Below are positions 16,630 to 26,503 of a stretch of DNA of 64,000 nt, in pieces. The notes under the pieces were generated by a model. That model worked only from the letters and a program-made list of their open reading frames with translations, had not been told where the DNA came from and did no database searches. Origin of the DNA: JANNYA01 sp043754435 (GTDB lineage Bacteria; Pseudomonadota; Gammaproteobacteria; Xanthomonadales; SZUA-5); NCBI GenBank assembly GCA_043754435.1, contig JAYUUS010000146.1, forward strand, positions 1-64,000, in the 5' to 3' direction. The translations under genes and the position numbers were made by a program. Positions within the stretch are counted from its first letter, which is position 1, and the number at the start of each line of letters is the position of its first letter.

Positions 16630-17808
16630 TTACAACTTTGACAAAGCAAAAGATTGGTAAATTGCTAGCGTTTTAAGCGCGCACGCTTGCCAGCCTAAGG
16701 CACCATCCGCCCACTCCTGTCCGCGCTTACCACGTATTTTAGCCTCTTGCGGATCACAAAAAGCCGCTTCAATCGCGGCGCGAATGCTTGCAACCGTTGC
16801 TTCACAAATCCACCCCGCGTCGGCTGCGGACGCGGCTTTCGCTAATCCAACGCCGTTTGAAAGCACCACGGGTATGCCAAAGCACAGTGCTTCAGCTGCA
16901 GCGTTACCAAAATTTTCATTTTTCGACACGAGCGCTAAGACCTGGGCATGCTGAATCCACGCCCATTTTTCGTCACCTTTGAGCTCGCCTAAAAATATCA
17001 CGCGGCTTTGCGAATTCAATCGGTTAACGAGCATCTGCAACTCGCTCATGATTGAATCTTGCTGATCCACACCGCCTGCTAACACCAAATGAATATTCCT
17101 CAAGGTGCTACAGGCTTCAATCAGCAGATCCAAATTTTTTTTCCAAGACAAACGCCCTAAATACAGCACATACGGATCTTGCATGGGTGCCGGCCAGTCG
17201 CGTTGCGTCGGCAAGGTAACGCCGTTTTCAATTACACAAGGATTTTGCACAGGCACACCGAGCCGGTAGGCGTCATTTAGCTCTAAACTTGATGTCGCGT
17301 GAAAGCATGCCGCATGCGCGAGCGTTTGCCGCTCGAAAAGTCGAATCCAAGCCGTTTTCAAAAACCGGCGTTTTCCACTAATTAATTCCGGCACCAACAT
17401 TCCACGCGGTGCGATCACGTAGGGAATTCCTGCCGCGATACATACCCGCGCCGCCATATTGGTCGGAAATAAAAAAACTGAATGCAGATGCACAACATCA
17501 AATGCGGTGATATTTGCCTGCAGCCATTGCCGCATCGCCCACGAAAAATAGAGCCGACGTAACCATTTAGAGCGGAAATACCAAACCTTGACGCCGTCCA
17601 GCATGCACGCTTGACCATGCACCACATTGGAATCTAAGGGGCCATCGACGCTCGTGGTAAGCACCGATACATCGGCACCTAGCGCCGCTTGGGCACAGGC
17701 TAAACCATGCACTGAAAAAATCGGCCCGCCGTAGCGGGTAGCCGGTAGATAAGTTGGCACGACATGCAAAATTCGCAATGCGTGCGGCTTGGATGGCAAG
17801 CTGACCAT
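16630..17808 (-). CDS. Glycosyltransferase family 4 protein
   Basis: A 392-aa cytoplasmic GT-B enzyme that adds a sugar to the lipid-linked repeat unit. Visible are the N-terminal acceptor domain with LRILHVVPTYLPATRYGGP, the linking segment VLYLGRLSWKKNLDLLIEA and the donor-binding end VSKNENFGNAAAEALCFGIP with its paired glutamates (E-x7-E type). It lies 8 nt after the carbamoyltransferase gene in the same direction. Donor and acceptor are unknown. Confidence 0.9.
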   Translation of the reverse strand: MVSLPSKPHALRILHVVPTYLPATRYGGPIFSVHGLACAQAALGADVSVLTTSVDGPLDSNVVHGQACMLDGVKVWYFRSKWLRRLYFSWAMRQWLQANITAFDVVHLHSVFLFPTNMAARVCIAAGIPYVIAPRGMLVPELISGKRRFLKTAWIRLFERQTLAHAACFHATSSLELNDAYRLGVPVQNPCVIENGVTLPTQRDWPAPMQDPYVLYLGRLSWKKNLDLLIEACSTLRNIHLVLAGGVDQQDSIMSELQMLVNRLNSQSRVIFLGELKGDEKWAWIQHAQVLALVSKNENFGNAAAEALCFGIPVVLSNGVGLAKAASAADAGWICEATVASIRAAIEAAFCDPQEAKIRGKRGQEWADGALGWQACALKTLAIYQSFALSKL

Positions 17809-17816
17809 TTCTTTAC

Positions 17817-19586
17817 CTAACTCAAACTTGTTCGTTCAAGCAACCAATCCCCGAGCACCAACACGTCCATTTTGGTGCGTAAAAAACATGCCAACGCCTC
17901 CGCTGGGCGACAAACCACCGGCTCGTTTTCATTGAATGACGTATTCAATAAAATAGGCACACCGGTTGCTAGCCGAAAAGTATCAATGAGCCGGTAATAG
18001 CGCGGGTTATCCGCCTGCTGCACGGTTTGCAAACGTCCGCTGCCATCAACATGCGTCACCGCAGGAATTTGCACGCGTTTATCTGCCCGTATCGGCAATA
18101 CTTGCGCCATAAATGGCACCGACACATCTTCAGTAAACCAGTCACTCACGTATTCACGTAAAATGCTGGGTGCGAACGGGCGGAAGGATTCTCGGCGTTT
18201 GATTTTGGCGTTGAGGATATCTTTAATGTCCGTGCGACGTGGGTCCGCCAAAATGGAGCGGTTTCCCAATGCTCTGGGGCCAAATTCCATTCGACCTTGG
18301 AACCAGCCGATAATGTGGCCGCGTTGAATGCGCGCCACGACAACTTGGCAAAGTTCCGTTTCATCGGCCATTAAGCGTACCGACACATTTTCCCGCGCAA
18401 TGTCATCCGCGCACGCATCAATAGCCGCTTTGCATTGAGCGTTATCAAATTCAGGGCCTAAGTAGGCGTGCTCCAGCGCGTGCGTGCGCGGCTGACCGAG
18501 GGAACGCGCCCCGACGAGTGCGGCACCAATTGCGCCACCGGCGTCTGCGCCGCTGGCAGCAACATAAATCCTTTTAAACGGCGTATTTGCCGTAATTTTT
18601 CCATTCGCGACTGAATTTTGCGCGCAACCGCCCGCAAGCGCCAAATCATCAATCCCATATTTGGCATGCAGGGCATTTAACAGGGCAAACAGACTTTCCT
18701 CATAAACGCACTGAACGCTCGCAGCAAGATCTTTATCCGACTGCGTTAACGCACTATTTGGATCGCGCGCAGGACCTAAAAGTTCGACTATTTTTGCTGA
18801 GAACAAGGCATCAAATTTCGGCGCACCATCTTCCCATTGATAGTTCAGGCTGTCGGTATGGTGGCGAAAATAGTCTAAGTTCAGTTCGTAGCTGCCGTCG
18901 GCCTTATGTGCCAGCAACTTACGAACTTGCGCAACTAGAGTGGGTTTGCCGTATGGCGCTAAGCCCATTATTTTATATTCGTCGCCGTAATTCATAAAAC
19001 CCAAATACTGGGTCATGGCTTGATAAAAAATACCCAGCGAATGCGGAAAATAGGCGTGACCGTCGATACTCAATTTAACATCGAGTCCAGCACCTTCACC
19101 GATACCATAGGCACCAGAAGCAAAATCGCCAAAACCATCAATTGAAACGGCCAGCGCGCGCTTGAACGGTGAACAGTCGAAAGCGCTGGCTAAATGCGCC
19201 AAATGGTGTTCAATAGACAAAAATTTACCAGCAAAGCGTTGTTCTGGAAAGGCACTCTGAAGATGTTCGAGTGCGCCCATGCGGGCGTGACGCGTTTTAA
19301 GCTTTTCGACAATTAAACTTAAACTCGGGCGTTTTTTGATTGCGTATAGCAAGCGTTGGCCGCGCGCCACAGACGGATCGGTATTGATTGCGATCGCATT
19401 GACGGCATCAAGCGTCACACCTGCCTCTTGCAAACAAAATTTAATCGCTTCTGTAGGAAAACCCGCCCAATGTTTAATTCGGCGGAAACGCTCCTCTTCC
19501 GCTGCTGCCACCAAATTGCCATCAATGACCAATGCGGCCGCAGAGTCAGCATGGAAGGCATTTAGTCCAATGACAATATTGCGCAT
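17817..19586 (-). CDS. Carbamoyltransferase (NodU/CmcH family)
   Basis: Transfers a carbamoyl group from carbamoyl phosphate, probably to a sugar hydroxyl of the polysaccharide. The N-terminal ATPase-like (ASKHA) domain begins IVIGLNAFHADSAAALV with EEERFRRIKHW and contains IEHHLAHLASAF; the C-terminal domain has MEFGPRALGNRSILADPR, the hallmark of the family. Length 589 aa is normal. It sits between the GT4 and polymerase-like genes in the exopolysaccharide operon, suggesting a carbamoylated repeat unit; a natural-product role is less likely given these neighbours. Confidence 0.92.
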   Translation of the reverse strand: MRNIVIGLNAFHADSAAALVIDGNLVAAAEEERFRRIKHWAGFPTEAIKFCLQEAGVTLDAVNAIAINTDPSVARGQRLLYAIKKRPSLSLIVEKLKTRHARMGALEHLQSAFPEQRFAGKFLSIEHHLAHLASAFDCSPFKRALAVSIDGFGDFASGAYGIGEGAGLDVKLSIDGHAYFPHSLGIFYQAMTQYLGFMNYGDEYKIMGLAPYGKPTLVAQVRKLLAHKADGSYELNLDYFRHHTDSLNYQWEDGAPKFDALFSAKIVELLGPARDPNSALTQSDKDLAASVQCVYEESLFALLNALHAKYGIDDLALAGGCAQNSVANGKITANTPFKRIYVAASGADAGGAIGAALVGARSLGQPRTHALEHAYLGPEFDNAQCKAAIDACADDIARENVSVRLMADETELCQVVVARIQRGHIIGWFQGRMEFGPRALGNRSILADPRRTDIKDILNAKIKRRESFRPFAPSILREYVSDWFTEDVSVPFMAQVLPIRADKRVQIPAVTHVDGSGRLQTVQQADNPRYYRLIDTFRLATGVPILLNTSFNENEPVVCRPAEALACFLRTKMDVLVLGDWLLERTSLS

Positions 19587-19681
19587 CTAACGTCCTGTTA
19601 TTAACAATTTAATTGAAAAATCAATTTTTAAGATTGACCAAAATTTCACCAGCTAATTGATATGAGAAATTTATCATAGAA

Positions 19682-21001
19682 TTAATCGAAACCACGCGAT
19701 AGGCGTGTAGTGATGACTTGCAGCAAATAGCCTAAAATAATAAACGCTGCCACACCTGAAACGGTCTCAGAAAGCGCTCCTCCGACATTAGTTAGTGCGA
19801 TTCCTGGGATTACCCAACGAATCCACATCATTAAGTTGTTTTTCATAAGATATTCAGCTGCCATCAAATCGATTGAACGCAAAATCAAGCCTATTAAAAA
19901 CATTCCTATATACAGAGAAACGTCGCCAAAGTTACCGTAAAACTCAAGTATATGTCCGACCCCAACGCTAGTGTTGTCGGAAAAAGTTAGACCCGTCAGG
20001 CTGGCAGCGATATTACCACTGCCTGCAACGCTGGGTTTATTGATCCAAATGGCGCGTGGCACCCATGCAACTAGCGCAAATAGAAACGATTCACCCTGTA
20101 AAAATTCGGAGCGCCCAGAGCTTAGACTTTCAACTGCGGAACCAACTAACCAATTTTGGTTGAGGCGTTCATCAACCGCTTTTAAATGAAAAAAATTATC
20201 CGGATCAAACCATTTGAAGTCGGTAAAAATAACTGAAGTAGCGTCCGCTCTCACGCTTAACGATTGATCGCCCCAAACTGCATCACGAATATCACTTCGC
20301 TGCGGTAAATAGTTAACAAAGAATGAAACTCCAACGTAAACAAGCACGGGGGCGGCGACAAAAATTATTTTTGGGAAATACTTTTGAGAAACACCAAAAC
20401 AAATAATAAAAACTAGATAGGTTATGCCAAACCCTAAAAAACCGAGAAGCATAATTGAGAGCGCTGGAAAACCGAGTGCGATGATATATACATGTAAAGG
20501 CATTTTTTTATTATTTAATATAAATGCGTGCATATAAATACAAAGGCCGGGAGCCCCTAATAACCAAATGGCACCTAATAATGCTGAGAGTGAAGGAATT
20601 TGAAACAAAAAGTTGGCTTGACTCGTCAGAAAAGTAAAGCCTATTCCAATTGCAATAAGCAACGTGCCCAATCGCTTTGCGGCAATTGGATTGGGTTGTT
20701 TAGGATTAATGGTCGGTGTCGATAGTGCAAACCTTGCAACTAACGCTCCCATGACAAATGCCACTAAACCAAAGCAGGTCATCTGAAAACCTAGGAATGT
20801 CCATATTCTTGGATAATACTCATACCAGGGTACCAACAAAAGCATGCCGCCCGGCAGGTGAATGATGGATAGCTGGGCCGCATAGATAAGCGTTAACCCA
20901 GATGAGGGCTTGGTGCGCGCCTCCACAAACAAAACTGCCAGCAGTGCAAACCAGAGGATGCATAGCGAATAAGCTGCGTTATGATCTATGACAGTATGCA
21001 T
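19682..21001 (-). CDS. Polytopic membrane protein, probable Wzy-type polysaccharide polymerase
   Basis: A 439-aa protein with about ten to twelve hydrophobic segments and one large periplasmic loop (about residues 245-330, including VPRAIWINKPSVAGSGN) near the C-terminal third, the topology of O-antigen polymerases. Sequence conservation in this family is low, so the call rests on topology and on the first position in a polysaccharide operon. The gene is distinctly richer in A/T than its neighbours, typical of horizontally exchanged wzy genes. No Wzx flippase gene was recognised in the locus. Confidence 0.6.
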   Translation of the reverse strand: MHTVIDHNAAYSLCILWFALLAVLFVEARTKPSSGLTLIYAAQLSIIHLPGGMLLLVPWYEYYPRIWTFLGFQMTCFGLVAFVMGALVARFALSTPTINPKQPNPIAAKRLGTLLIAIGIGFTFLTSQANFLFQIPSLSALLGAIWLLGAPGLCIYMHAFILNNKKMPLHVYIIALGFPALSIMLLGFLGFGITYLVFIICFGVSQKYFPKIIFVAAPVLVYVGVSFFVNYLPQRSDIRDAVWGDQSLSVRADATSVIFTDFKWFDPDNFFHLKAVDERLNQNWLVGSAVESLSSGRSEFLQGESFLFALVAWVPRAIWINKPSVAGSGNIAASLTGLTFSDNTSVGVGHILEFYGNFGDVSLYIGMFLIGLILRSIDLMAAEYLMKNNLMMWIRWVIPGIALTNVGGALSETVSGVAAFIILGYLLQVITTRLSRGFD

Positions 21002-21110
21002 ATCGGTTCAAGTTGGCGTGAATGGATTTAGCGAGCTGGACAGTGTAACGAACGACGCTGAATGTGGGCGGCTATGGTGAGTCAATCCAAGTCTTGGGGT
21101 GGAATGCTAG

Positions 21111-24100
21111 ATGCTCACTAAGAAGCGGCCCTATTTGATTCTTGATTCCGGTTTGGGTTTTTACATGGAAGAATTTGCAATACGTCGCAGACTTTTGGAG
21201 TTAGAGGCAAAGGTTTCCGGGCTTGAAGCGGACGCAGCGCGCTATCGCGCATTGTTGCGGGCACGCAATGATCTCATTGTAGAGCTTGATGAGCGCGGAC
21301 TTATTAGCGCGGTTTCGCCTGCGCTGTTGGAACGCTCCGGCTATTCGGCGAGCGAATGTTTGGGGCGCTCGACATTTGCTTTCACTACACCCGAATGCGC
21401 GCAGCGTTTACGCGCGCAAAGCCCGACGCTGTTTGATTGGGCCGCACGCAGGCACCCGTTTGAAATTTTGATGCTCTGTAAAAACGGCGCTGAGCTTTGG
21501 TTAGAGGGCAATATATATGCCTACAGCACCGACGCCTACAGCACGGAGGGTAGTATTTCTGGCATGTTTTGCTTATACCGCGACATTACCGAAAGCAAGG
21601 TTTTTGAAGACGAGAACCGTCGAATGGGCGAAGGTGCCATAAATGCTTTGGTACTTTCCGGGGTGGAGGCGTTTGAGTTTGATTTCGTTGAAGGATTAGT
21701 CTGGCAATCGCCGGGTTATGGGGAATTATTGGGCTTAAGCGAGAACGATGCGCGTTATTTTGGCGACTATGGATGGCTTGGCAAGGTGTGTACTCCCGAT
21801 CAGGGGCTTGCCGCTGGTCGCGTTGAATGGGCACGAAAAATGGCTGCCGATGCGCCACCCCTTATTGTTCGAGTACCGCAAACTGATGCTGAGATTCGTT
21901 ATATAGAGTTTCACGATCACTATGATTTCAATGCAGATGAATCACTGAGGCGCATGCTAGTCACTGCGCGCGATGTCACCGTTGCGCATCGGGATAAGCT
22001 TGCGTTGCAGGCCGCGAGCCAATCGGCAATTCCGCATAGCGATGTCAATACCCAACATCAGCTTGAGCAAGCCCTGCATCGGCTTGAACTGGCGCTTCAG
22101 ATCGGTGAAGTAGGTGTCGCAGAATGGTCACGCACCAAAGGCTGGTTTGGCGTTTCTGATCGTTACCGTGAGGCGTTGGGTTTACCGGCATCCGTTCACC
22201 CGGAAAAGTTTGAACAGTTTGTCAAACGCATCCATAACGATGATCGAGATTCAGTGTTGCAAATTGCGCAAAGCTCGTTTGATTCAGGGGTGGCAAAACT
22301 ACAGCGGTATCGCTATCGGCGCCCAGATGGGCGCCTAGCACACCTTGAGTCTGGCGCACGCTACATCAAAAATTCTCAAGGTGAACTGGAAAGCGTGATT
22401 TCCATTGTCCGCGATCAAACTGAGCTCCGTGCGGTTGAGCAAAGCCTGCGTTCATCCCTGGAACGCCTGAGCGTGGCGATGCAAATTGGCAGCGTGCATT
22501 TTTTTGAACACAACATTAAGAACGATGTGTATCAAATTTCCGATGGTTTTCGCCAACTTTTCGGCTTGAGTCAAGAGCAGCCGCTCAGCACGGCGATTCT
22601 ACTTAGCTGTATTGATCCAAAAGACCACGCGCGCTTAGCCAACCATCGCAGTGGCCTGCATGGAAAAGCGATTGGCCCGGTGCGGTTTCGCGTACGCAGT
22701 GGCGCAGGTGTGCGCTGGATTGAATCCATGACCGCCTTTTATTTTGATGATGCTGGAGTCGTCGAGCGCAGTGCGGGCGCAATGCGCGAGATCACCGATC
22801 AGGTGTTGCTTGAGGAGGAAATCCGCACGCAAGCGAATTTGTTCGGCGCATTAGTGGAATATTCTCCAGACGGTGTGGTACGCATTGATGCGCAAGCACG
22901 CTTTGTGTCAGCAAATCCGGCGGTGGCGACGCTGATTGGCTTCCCTATTGAGGAAATTATTGGGCGTACGCCCGAGGATTTACCCATTTCGCCTGGGCGA
23001 GCCCTTGAGTTTCGCCAACGTATTGAGCGATTTTTTGTTACCGGAGTAGGCGATGAGTTCGAACTGCAATTCAAAAAATTGCCGAATGCGCCTTGGCTAT
23101 TGGTGCGTTATGTGCCTGAACTGGACGCAAACGGCAAGCCTAAGCACTTATTAGCTTTTTTACGTGATGTCAGCCAACTCAAAAGCGCCGAGCAAGAAGC
23201 CCTCGCTAGCGCGCGTCAATTGGGGCAAATACTTGAAACCGCTGAAGAAGGCATTTTGGTTGCTGATGCCCACAACGTCATTATTTTTAATAATCCAAAA
23301 TTAGAGCAAATTTTTGGCTATGCGCCGAATGAGCTGCGGGGCAAACACGAAAGCCTATTGCAGCTTAATGATGCCGAAAAACAGTGGCAGCAGCGGTCTT
23401 TAGAGCGTGCGGCAGGGCTAAGCGAGTCGTATTCCCATCATTTCCGGCGCAAAGATGGCTCGCTCGTGCTTTGCTGGGTCAACGCAAAACCTCTGCAAGA
23501 CGAACTGGGTAAGTTCTCAGGCACGCTTGCCATGCTCACCGATGTCAGCGACATTGAGCGCTCGGAGCGCGAACTGCGCAAAGGCATCGAATGGCTGGAG
23601 TTTTCGATGGAAAGTGCGCAAATTGCCGGCATGGATATCGACGTTGAAAGCGGCTTCTCACGCACTACCGTGCTGTTTAGAGAGTGGTTTGGCATTCCCG
23701 AAGAGGGCACGGGTTCGCCGCTACTGAACTGGACAGCACAGGTTTATCACGAGGATCGGACGCGGATTCAAACGCACGTTCAAGCGATTTTAGAGCGCGG
23801 CAGCAGCGCCCGTTTAGATTTTCGGTTGGTTGATAGCGCGGGCGAATTACACTGGCTATATGCTGTGATCGTGACGGTGTGCAACGTTGTGGGTGCGGTG
23901 GCGCGGGTGGTATTTACCGTGCTTGATATTACGCCTAGACGCAAGTTAGAGGCGGAGCGGGAAGAGTTACAAAACCATATAGCACGCGCTCAGCGCGAAG
24001 AAAGTTTGGGAAATCTGGCGGCAGGTTTGGCGCATGATCTGAATAACCTGTTGACGACCGCCTTTGGACATATTGATTTAGCACGTCAATTAATCCATCA

Positions 24101-25133
24101 GTCAGATGCAGATCACAGCCTTCAGCACGTTGCGGAGTCGTTAACTCAAATGACCAAGCTGAGTGAGCAGCTGTTAACGTATTCGGGCAAAACTCCTCTG
24201 AACTCAAAGTCTTTTGAATTCAACGAATTATTACGTAAAATTCAGTCAATAATGACGGTTTCGGTCAGTAAGAAAGCGCATTTCACACTCCATTTAACGC
24301 CCGAGCACCTAGTTTTGCATGCTGAAGAATCCCAGCTTCAGCAGGTTGCGCTGAATCTTGTGTTGAATGCCTCAGAAGCGCTGGAAGGTCGTAGCGGTGA
24401 TATCGAAATCAGCACCACAAAAGTATCGCGCGCATCACTGAGCCCAGGCATGCAGCTCCAAATCGAACCCGATATCGTGCATTTATTAAAGTTAAGCGTG
24501 CGCGACACCGGTGTCGGCATACCGGAGCACGTATTAGCCCGACTGTTTGAGCCTTTTTTTTCCACCAAAGGCCAAGGCCGAGGTCTGGGAATGTCGGTGG
24601 TTGCCGGGATTGTGCGAGCACACCGGGGCGCTATTGAAGTGTTGAGTAGCCCGCAGTCGGGGACAACTGTATCGGTTTATCTTGCGCTTGAATCAGCCAC
24701 TCGGGTAGCAGCGATGCTCTCGCCCGAGCAGTCCGCGCTTGCACAGACAGCTCCTAAGTTGCCATTGAATTCTGGCTTGATTTTAGTTGTTGATGACGAA
24801 CCGACCTTACGCAACTTGATCTGTAGAACTCTTAACACCCAAGGCTTTGAAACCATGAGCGCCGCAAATGGGGACGAGGCTCTCGTTTTGATGGCAGCAC
24901 GGCCTGAAATAGTATTAGTTTTGCTGGATTTGACGATGCCTCAGCGCGATGGAATAGAGGTCTATGCTGAAATACTGGCCTTTTATCCGAAGCTGGCGGT
25001 GATGCTCATGAGTGGCTATAACGAGCAGTCGATCGCCTCGCGTTTAGGCCCAGATGCGCCTGTGCCCGCGTTTTTACATAAACCATTTCGTACTACCGAG
25101 TTACTATCAATGGTTCGGAAAACATTAGCGTAG
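21111..25133 (+). CDS. Multi-PAS hybrid sensor histidine kinase / response regulator
   Basis: A 1340-aa soluble hybrid kinase without obvious membrane helices. An N-terminal coiled coil (RRRLLELEAKVSGLEADAA) is followed by about seven PAS/PAC units (starting near residues 45, 170, 320, 445, 570, 700 and 825, several ending in the (R/L)DIT or RDxT signature), a HisKA domain with GLAHDLNNLLTTAFGHID, an HATPase domain with LNLVLNASEAL, DTGVGIPEHV and GRGLGMSVVAGIVRAHRG, and a C-terminal receiver (ILVVDDEP, phospho-Asp in LVLLDLTMPQRDG, Lys in FLHKPFR). The ATG at 21111 has GGGGTGGA upstream. No Hpt domain is present. It is divergent from the polysaccharide operon, 109 nt apart, so control of that locus is plausible but unproven. 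Confidence 0.92.
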   Translation: MLTKKRPYLILDSGLGFYMEEFAIRRRLLELEAKVSGLEADAARYRALLRARNDLIVELDERGLISAVSPALLERSGYSASECLGRSTFAFTTPECAQRLRAQSPTLFDWAARRHPFEILMLCKNGAELWLEGNIYAYSTDAYSTEGSISGMFCLYRDITESKVFEDENRRMGEGAINALVLSGVEAFEFDFVEGLVWQSPGYGELLGLSENDARYFGDYGWLGKVCTPDQGLAAGRVEWARKMAADAPPLIVRVPQTDAEIRYIEFHDHYDFNADESLRRMLVTARDVTVAHRDKLALQAASQSAIPHSDVNTQHQLEQALHRLELALQIGEVGVAEWSRTKGWFGVSDRYREALGLPASVHPEKFEQFVKRIHNDDRDSVLQIAQSSFDSGVAKLQRYRYRRPDGRLAHLESGARYIKNSQGELESVISIVRDQTELRAVEQSLRSSLERLSVAMQIGSVHFFEHNIKNDVYQISDGFRQLFGLSQEQPLSTAILLSCIDPKDHARLANHRSGLHGKAIGPVRFRVRSGAGVRWIESMTAFYFDDAGVVERSAGAMREITDQVLLEEEIRTQANLFGALVEYSPDGVVRIDAQARFVSANPAVATLIGFPIEEIIGRTPEDLPISPGRALEFRQRIERFFVTGVGDEFELQFKKLPNAPWLLVRYVPELDANGKPKHLLAFLRDVSQLKSAEQEALASARQLGQILETAEEGILVADAHNVIIFNNPKLEQIFGYAPNELRGKHESLLQLNDAEKQWQQRSLERAAGLSESYSHHFRRKDGSLVLCWVNAKPLQDELGKFSGTLAMLTDVSDIERSERELRKGIEWLEFSMESAQIAGMDIDVESGFSRTTVLFREWFGIPEEGTGSPLLNWTAQVYHEDRTRIQTHVQAILERGSSARLDFRLVDSAGELHWLYAVIVTVCNVVGAVARVVFTVLDITPRRKLEAEREELQNHIARAQREESLGNLAAGLAHDLNNLLTTAFGHIDLARQLIHQSDADHSLQHVAESLTQMTKLSEQLLTYSGKTPLNSKSFEFNELLRKIQSIMTVSVSKKAHFTLHLTPEHLVLHAEESQLQQVALNLVLNASEALEGRSGDIEISTTKVSRASLSPGMQLQIEPDIVHLLKLSVRDTGVGIPEHVLARLFEPFFSTKGQGRGLGMSVVAGIVRAHRGAIEVLSSPQSGTTVSVYLALESATRVAAMLSPEQSALAQTAPKLPLNSGLILVVDDEPTLRNLICRTLNTQGFETMSAANGDEALVLMAARPEIVLVLLDLTMPQRDGIEVYAEILAFYPKLAVMLMSGYNEQSIASRLGPDAPVPAFLHKPFRTTELLSMVRKTLA

Positions 25134-25199
25134 CAATTCCACGCAGCGGGATGAATTCCAAAGCGGAAACGAAGTTGATTCAAAGGAACCTAGCAAAAT

Positions 25200-26360
25200 A
25201 TGCGTGCCGCACTCGCGGAAATTAGCCTATCTGCAGTGCGCCACAATTTGGCGCTGGTGCAGGCAAAAGCACCTGAAAGCCGAGTCTTGGCGATTGTAAA
25301 AGCGGATGGCTATGGGCATGGGCTTGAGGCGATTGCGCAAACGCTTGCGCAGGCACCCCGCCCGGTCGATGCCTTTGGCGTTGCAAGTATTGATGATGCG
25401 GTGCGCTTGCGCGCGAACGGAATCATTGAGCGCATTGTTTTGCTCAGTGGTTTCGATGAAATTTCAGATTTAGTCGCGATCCAGGAGCTAAGGCTGGACT
25501 GCGTAATTCATCATGACAGTCAAATTTCGATGTTGGAGCAAGCAGCCCGCATGGGAGGAGCGGAGCCAATCCGAGTTTGGCTAAAACTTGATTCTGGAAT
25601 GCGCAGACTGGGCTTTTTCAGTGATGAATTTGCGCTAGCGCTGCAGCGTCTACGCGCGCGGGACTTGGTTGATGCGGAAATTACTTTGATGAGTCACTTT
25701 GCGCACGCGGACGCAGTTGGCCGTAAGCGTTCGGACTCCGAACAAGTCGCTAGCTTACAAACCGAAGCTCAAATCAATACTTTTGATCAAGCGATCACGG
25801 TAGCGGCTACCAGCGTTTTCCTGGGGAATCTGAGGTATCCGCAGTCGCTGGCAAATTCTGGCGCGATTTTATCGGTGCCGCTTAGCCATCGGCAATGGAT
25901 ACGTCCTGGCGGCGTGCTGTATGGCTTATCCACGCATGACCAGCTCACCGGGGCGGAACTGGGTTTTAAGCCTGTCATGCGGCTAAGCACGCGGCTGGTT
26001 TCGGTGAAGACTATCCAAGCCGGTGATGCCGTTGGCTATGGCGGCGCCTTTGTGACGCCCTGCGCCATGCGTATCGGTATTGCGGCCATTGGTTACGGTG
26101 ATGGCTACCCACGCCATGCCGCAACCGGCACACCGGTGCGCGTGGCAGGCCACCTAACTCAAATTATTGGTCGGGTATCAATGGATTTATTGAGCGTGGA
26201 CTTAAGTAGTTTGCCGCATATCGAGGTGGGTGCCGAAGTTCTGCTTTGGGGCGAAGAATTGCCGGTTGAAATGATTGCGCGGGCCGCAGAAACGATTAGC
26301 TATGAGTTGACCTGCGGGGTTACCAAACGCGTGCGATTTAGTTATTCGAACCAGGTGTAA
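25200..26360 (+). CDS. alr: Alanine racemase
   Basis: PLP-dependent enzyme making D-alanine for peptidoglycan. The cofactor lysine is in AIVKADGYGHG (near residue 34) and the second catalytic base in AIGYGDGYPRHA (near residue 300); WLKLDSGMRRLGF is also conserved. Length (386 aa) is slightly above the usual 360. It lies 66 nt after the hybrid kinase gene in the same direction and may share its transcript. An alr paralogue with other amino-acid specificity cannot be excluded. Confidence 0.95.
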   Translation: MRAALAEISLSAVRHNLALVQAKAPESRVLAIVKADGYGHGLEAIAQTLAQAPRPVDAFGVASIDDAVRLRANGIIERIVLLSGFDEISDLVAIQELRLDCVIHHDSQISMLEQAARMGGAEPIRVWLKLDSGMRRLGFFSDEFALALQRLRARDLVDAEITLMSHFAHADAVGRKRSDSEQVASLQTEAQINTFDQAITVAATSVFLGNLRYPQSLANSGAILSVPLSHRQWIRPGGVLYGLSTHDQLTGAELGFKPVMRLSTRLVSVKTIQAGDAVGYGGAFVTPCAMRIGIAAIGYGDGYPRHAATGTPVRVAGHLTQIIGRVSMDLLSVDLSSLPHIEVGAEVLLWGEELPVEMIARAAETISYELTCGVTKRVRFSYSNQV

Positions 26361-26503
26361 AGAGCCGTTAACAGCCTGATGAATGCGCGCTGTCACTCCC
26401 TTTCTTAGTGCTGTTCTGGGCGCAAAAATTGAACCTGCATTCAGGCAGCTAGCTCAAGCTTCATTCTGCATCTTGCGCTCAACCCTTACAAAGGAAGAAT
26501 TCC

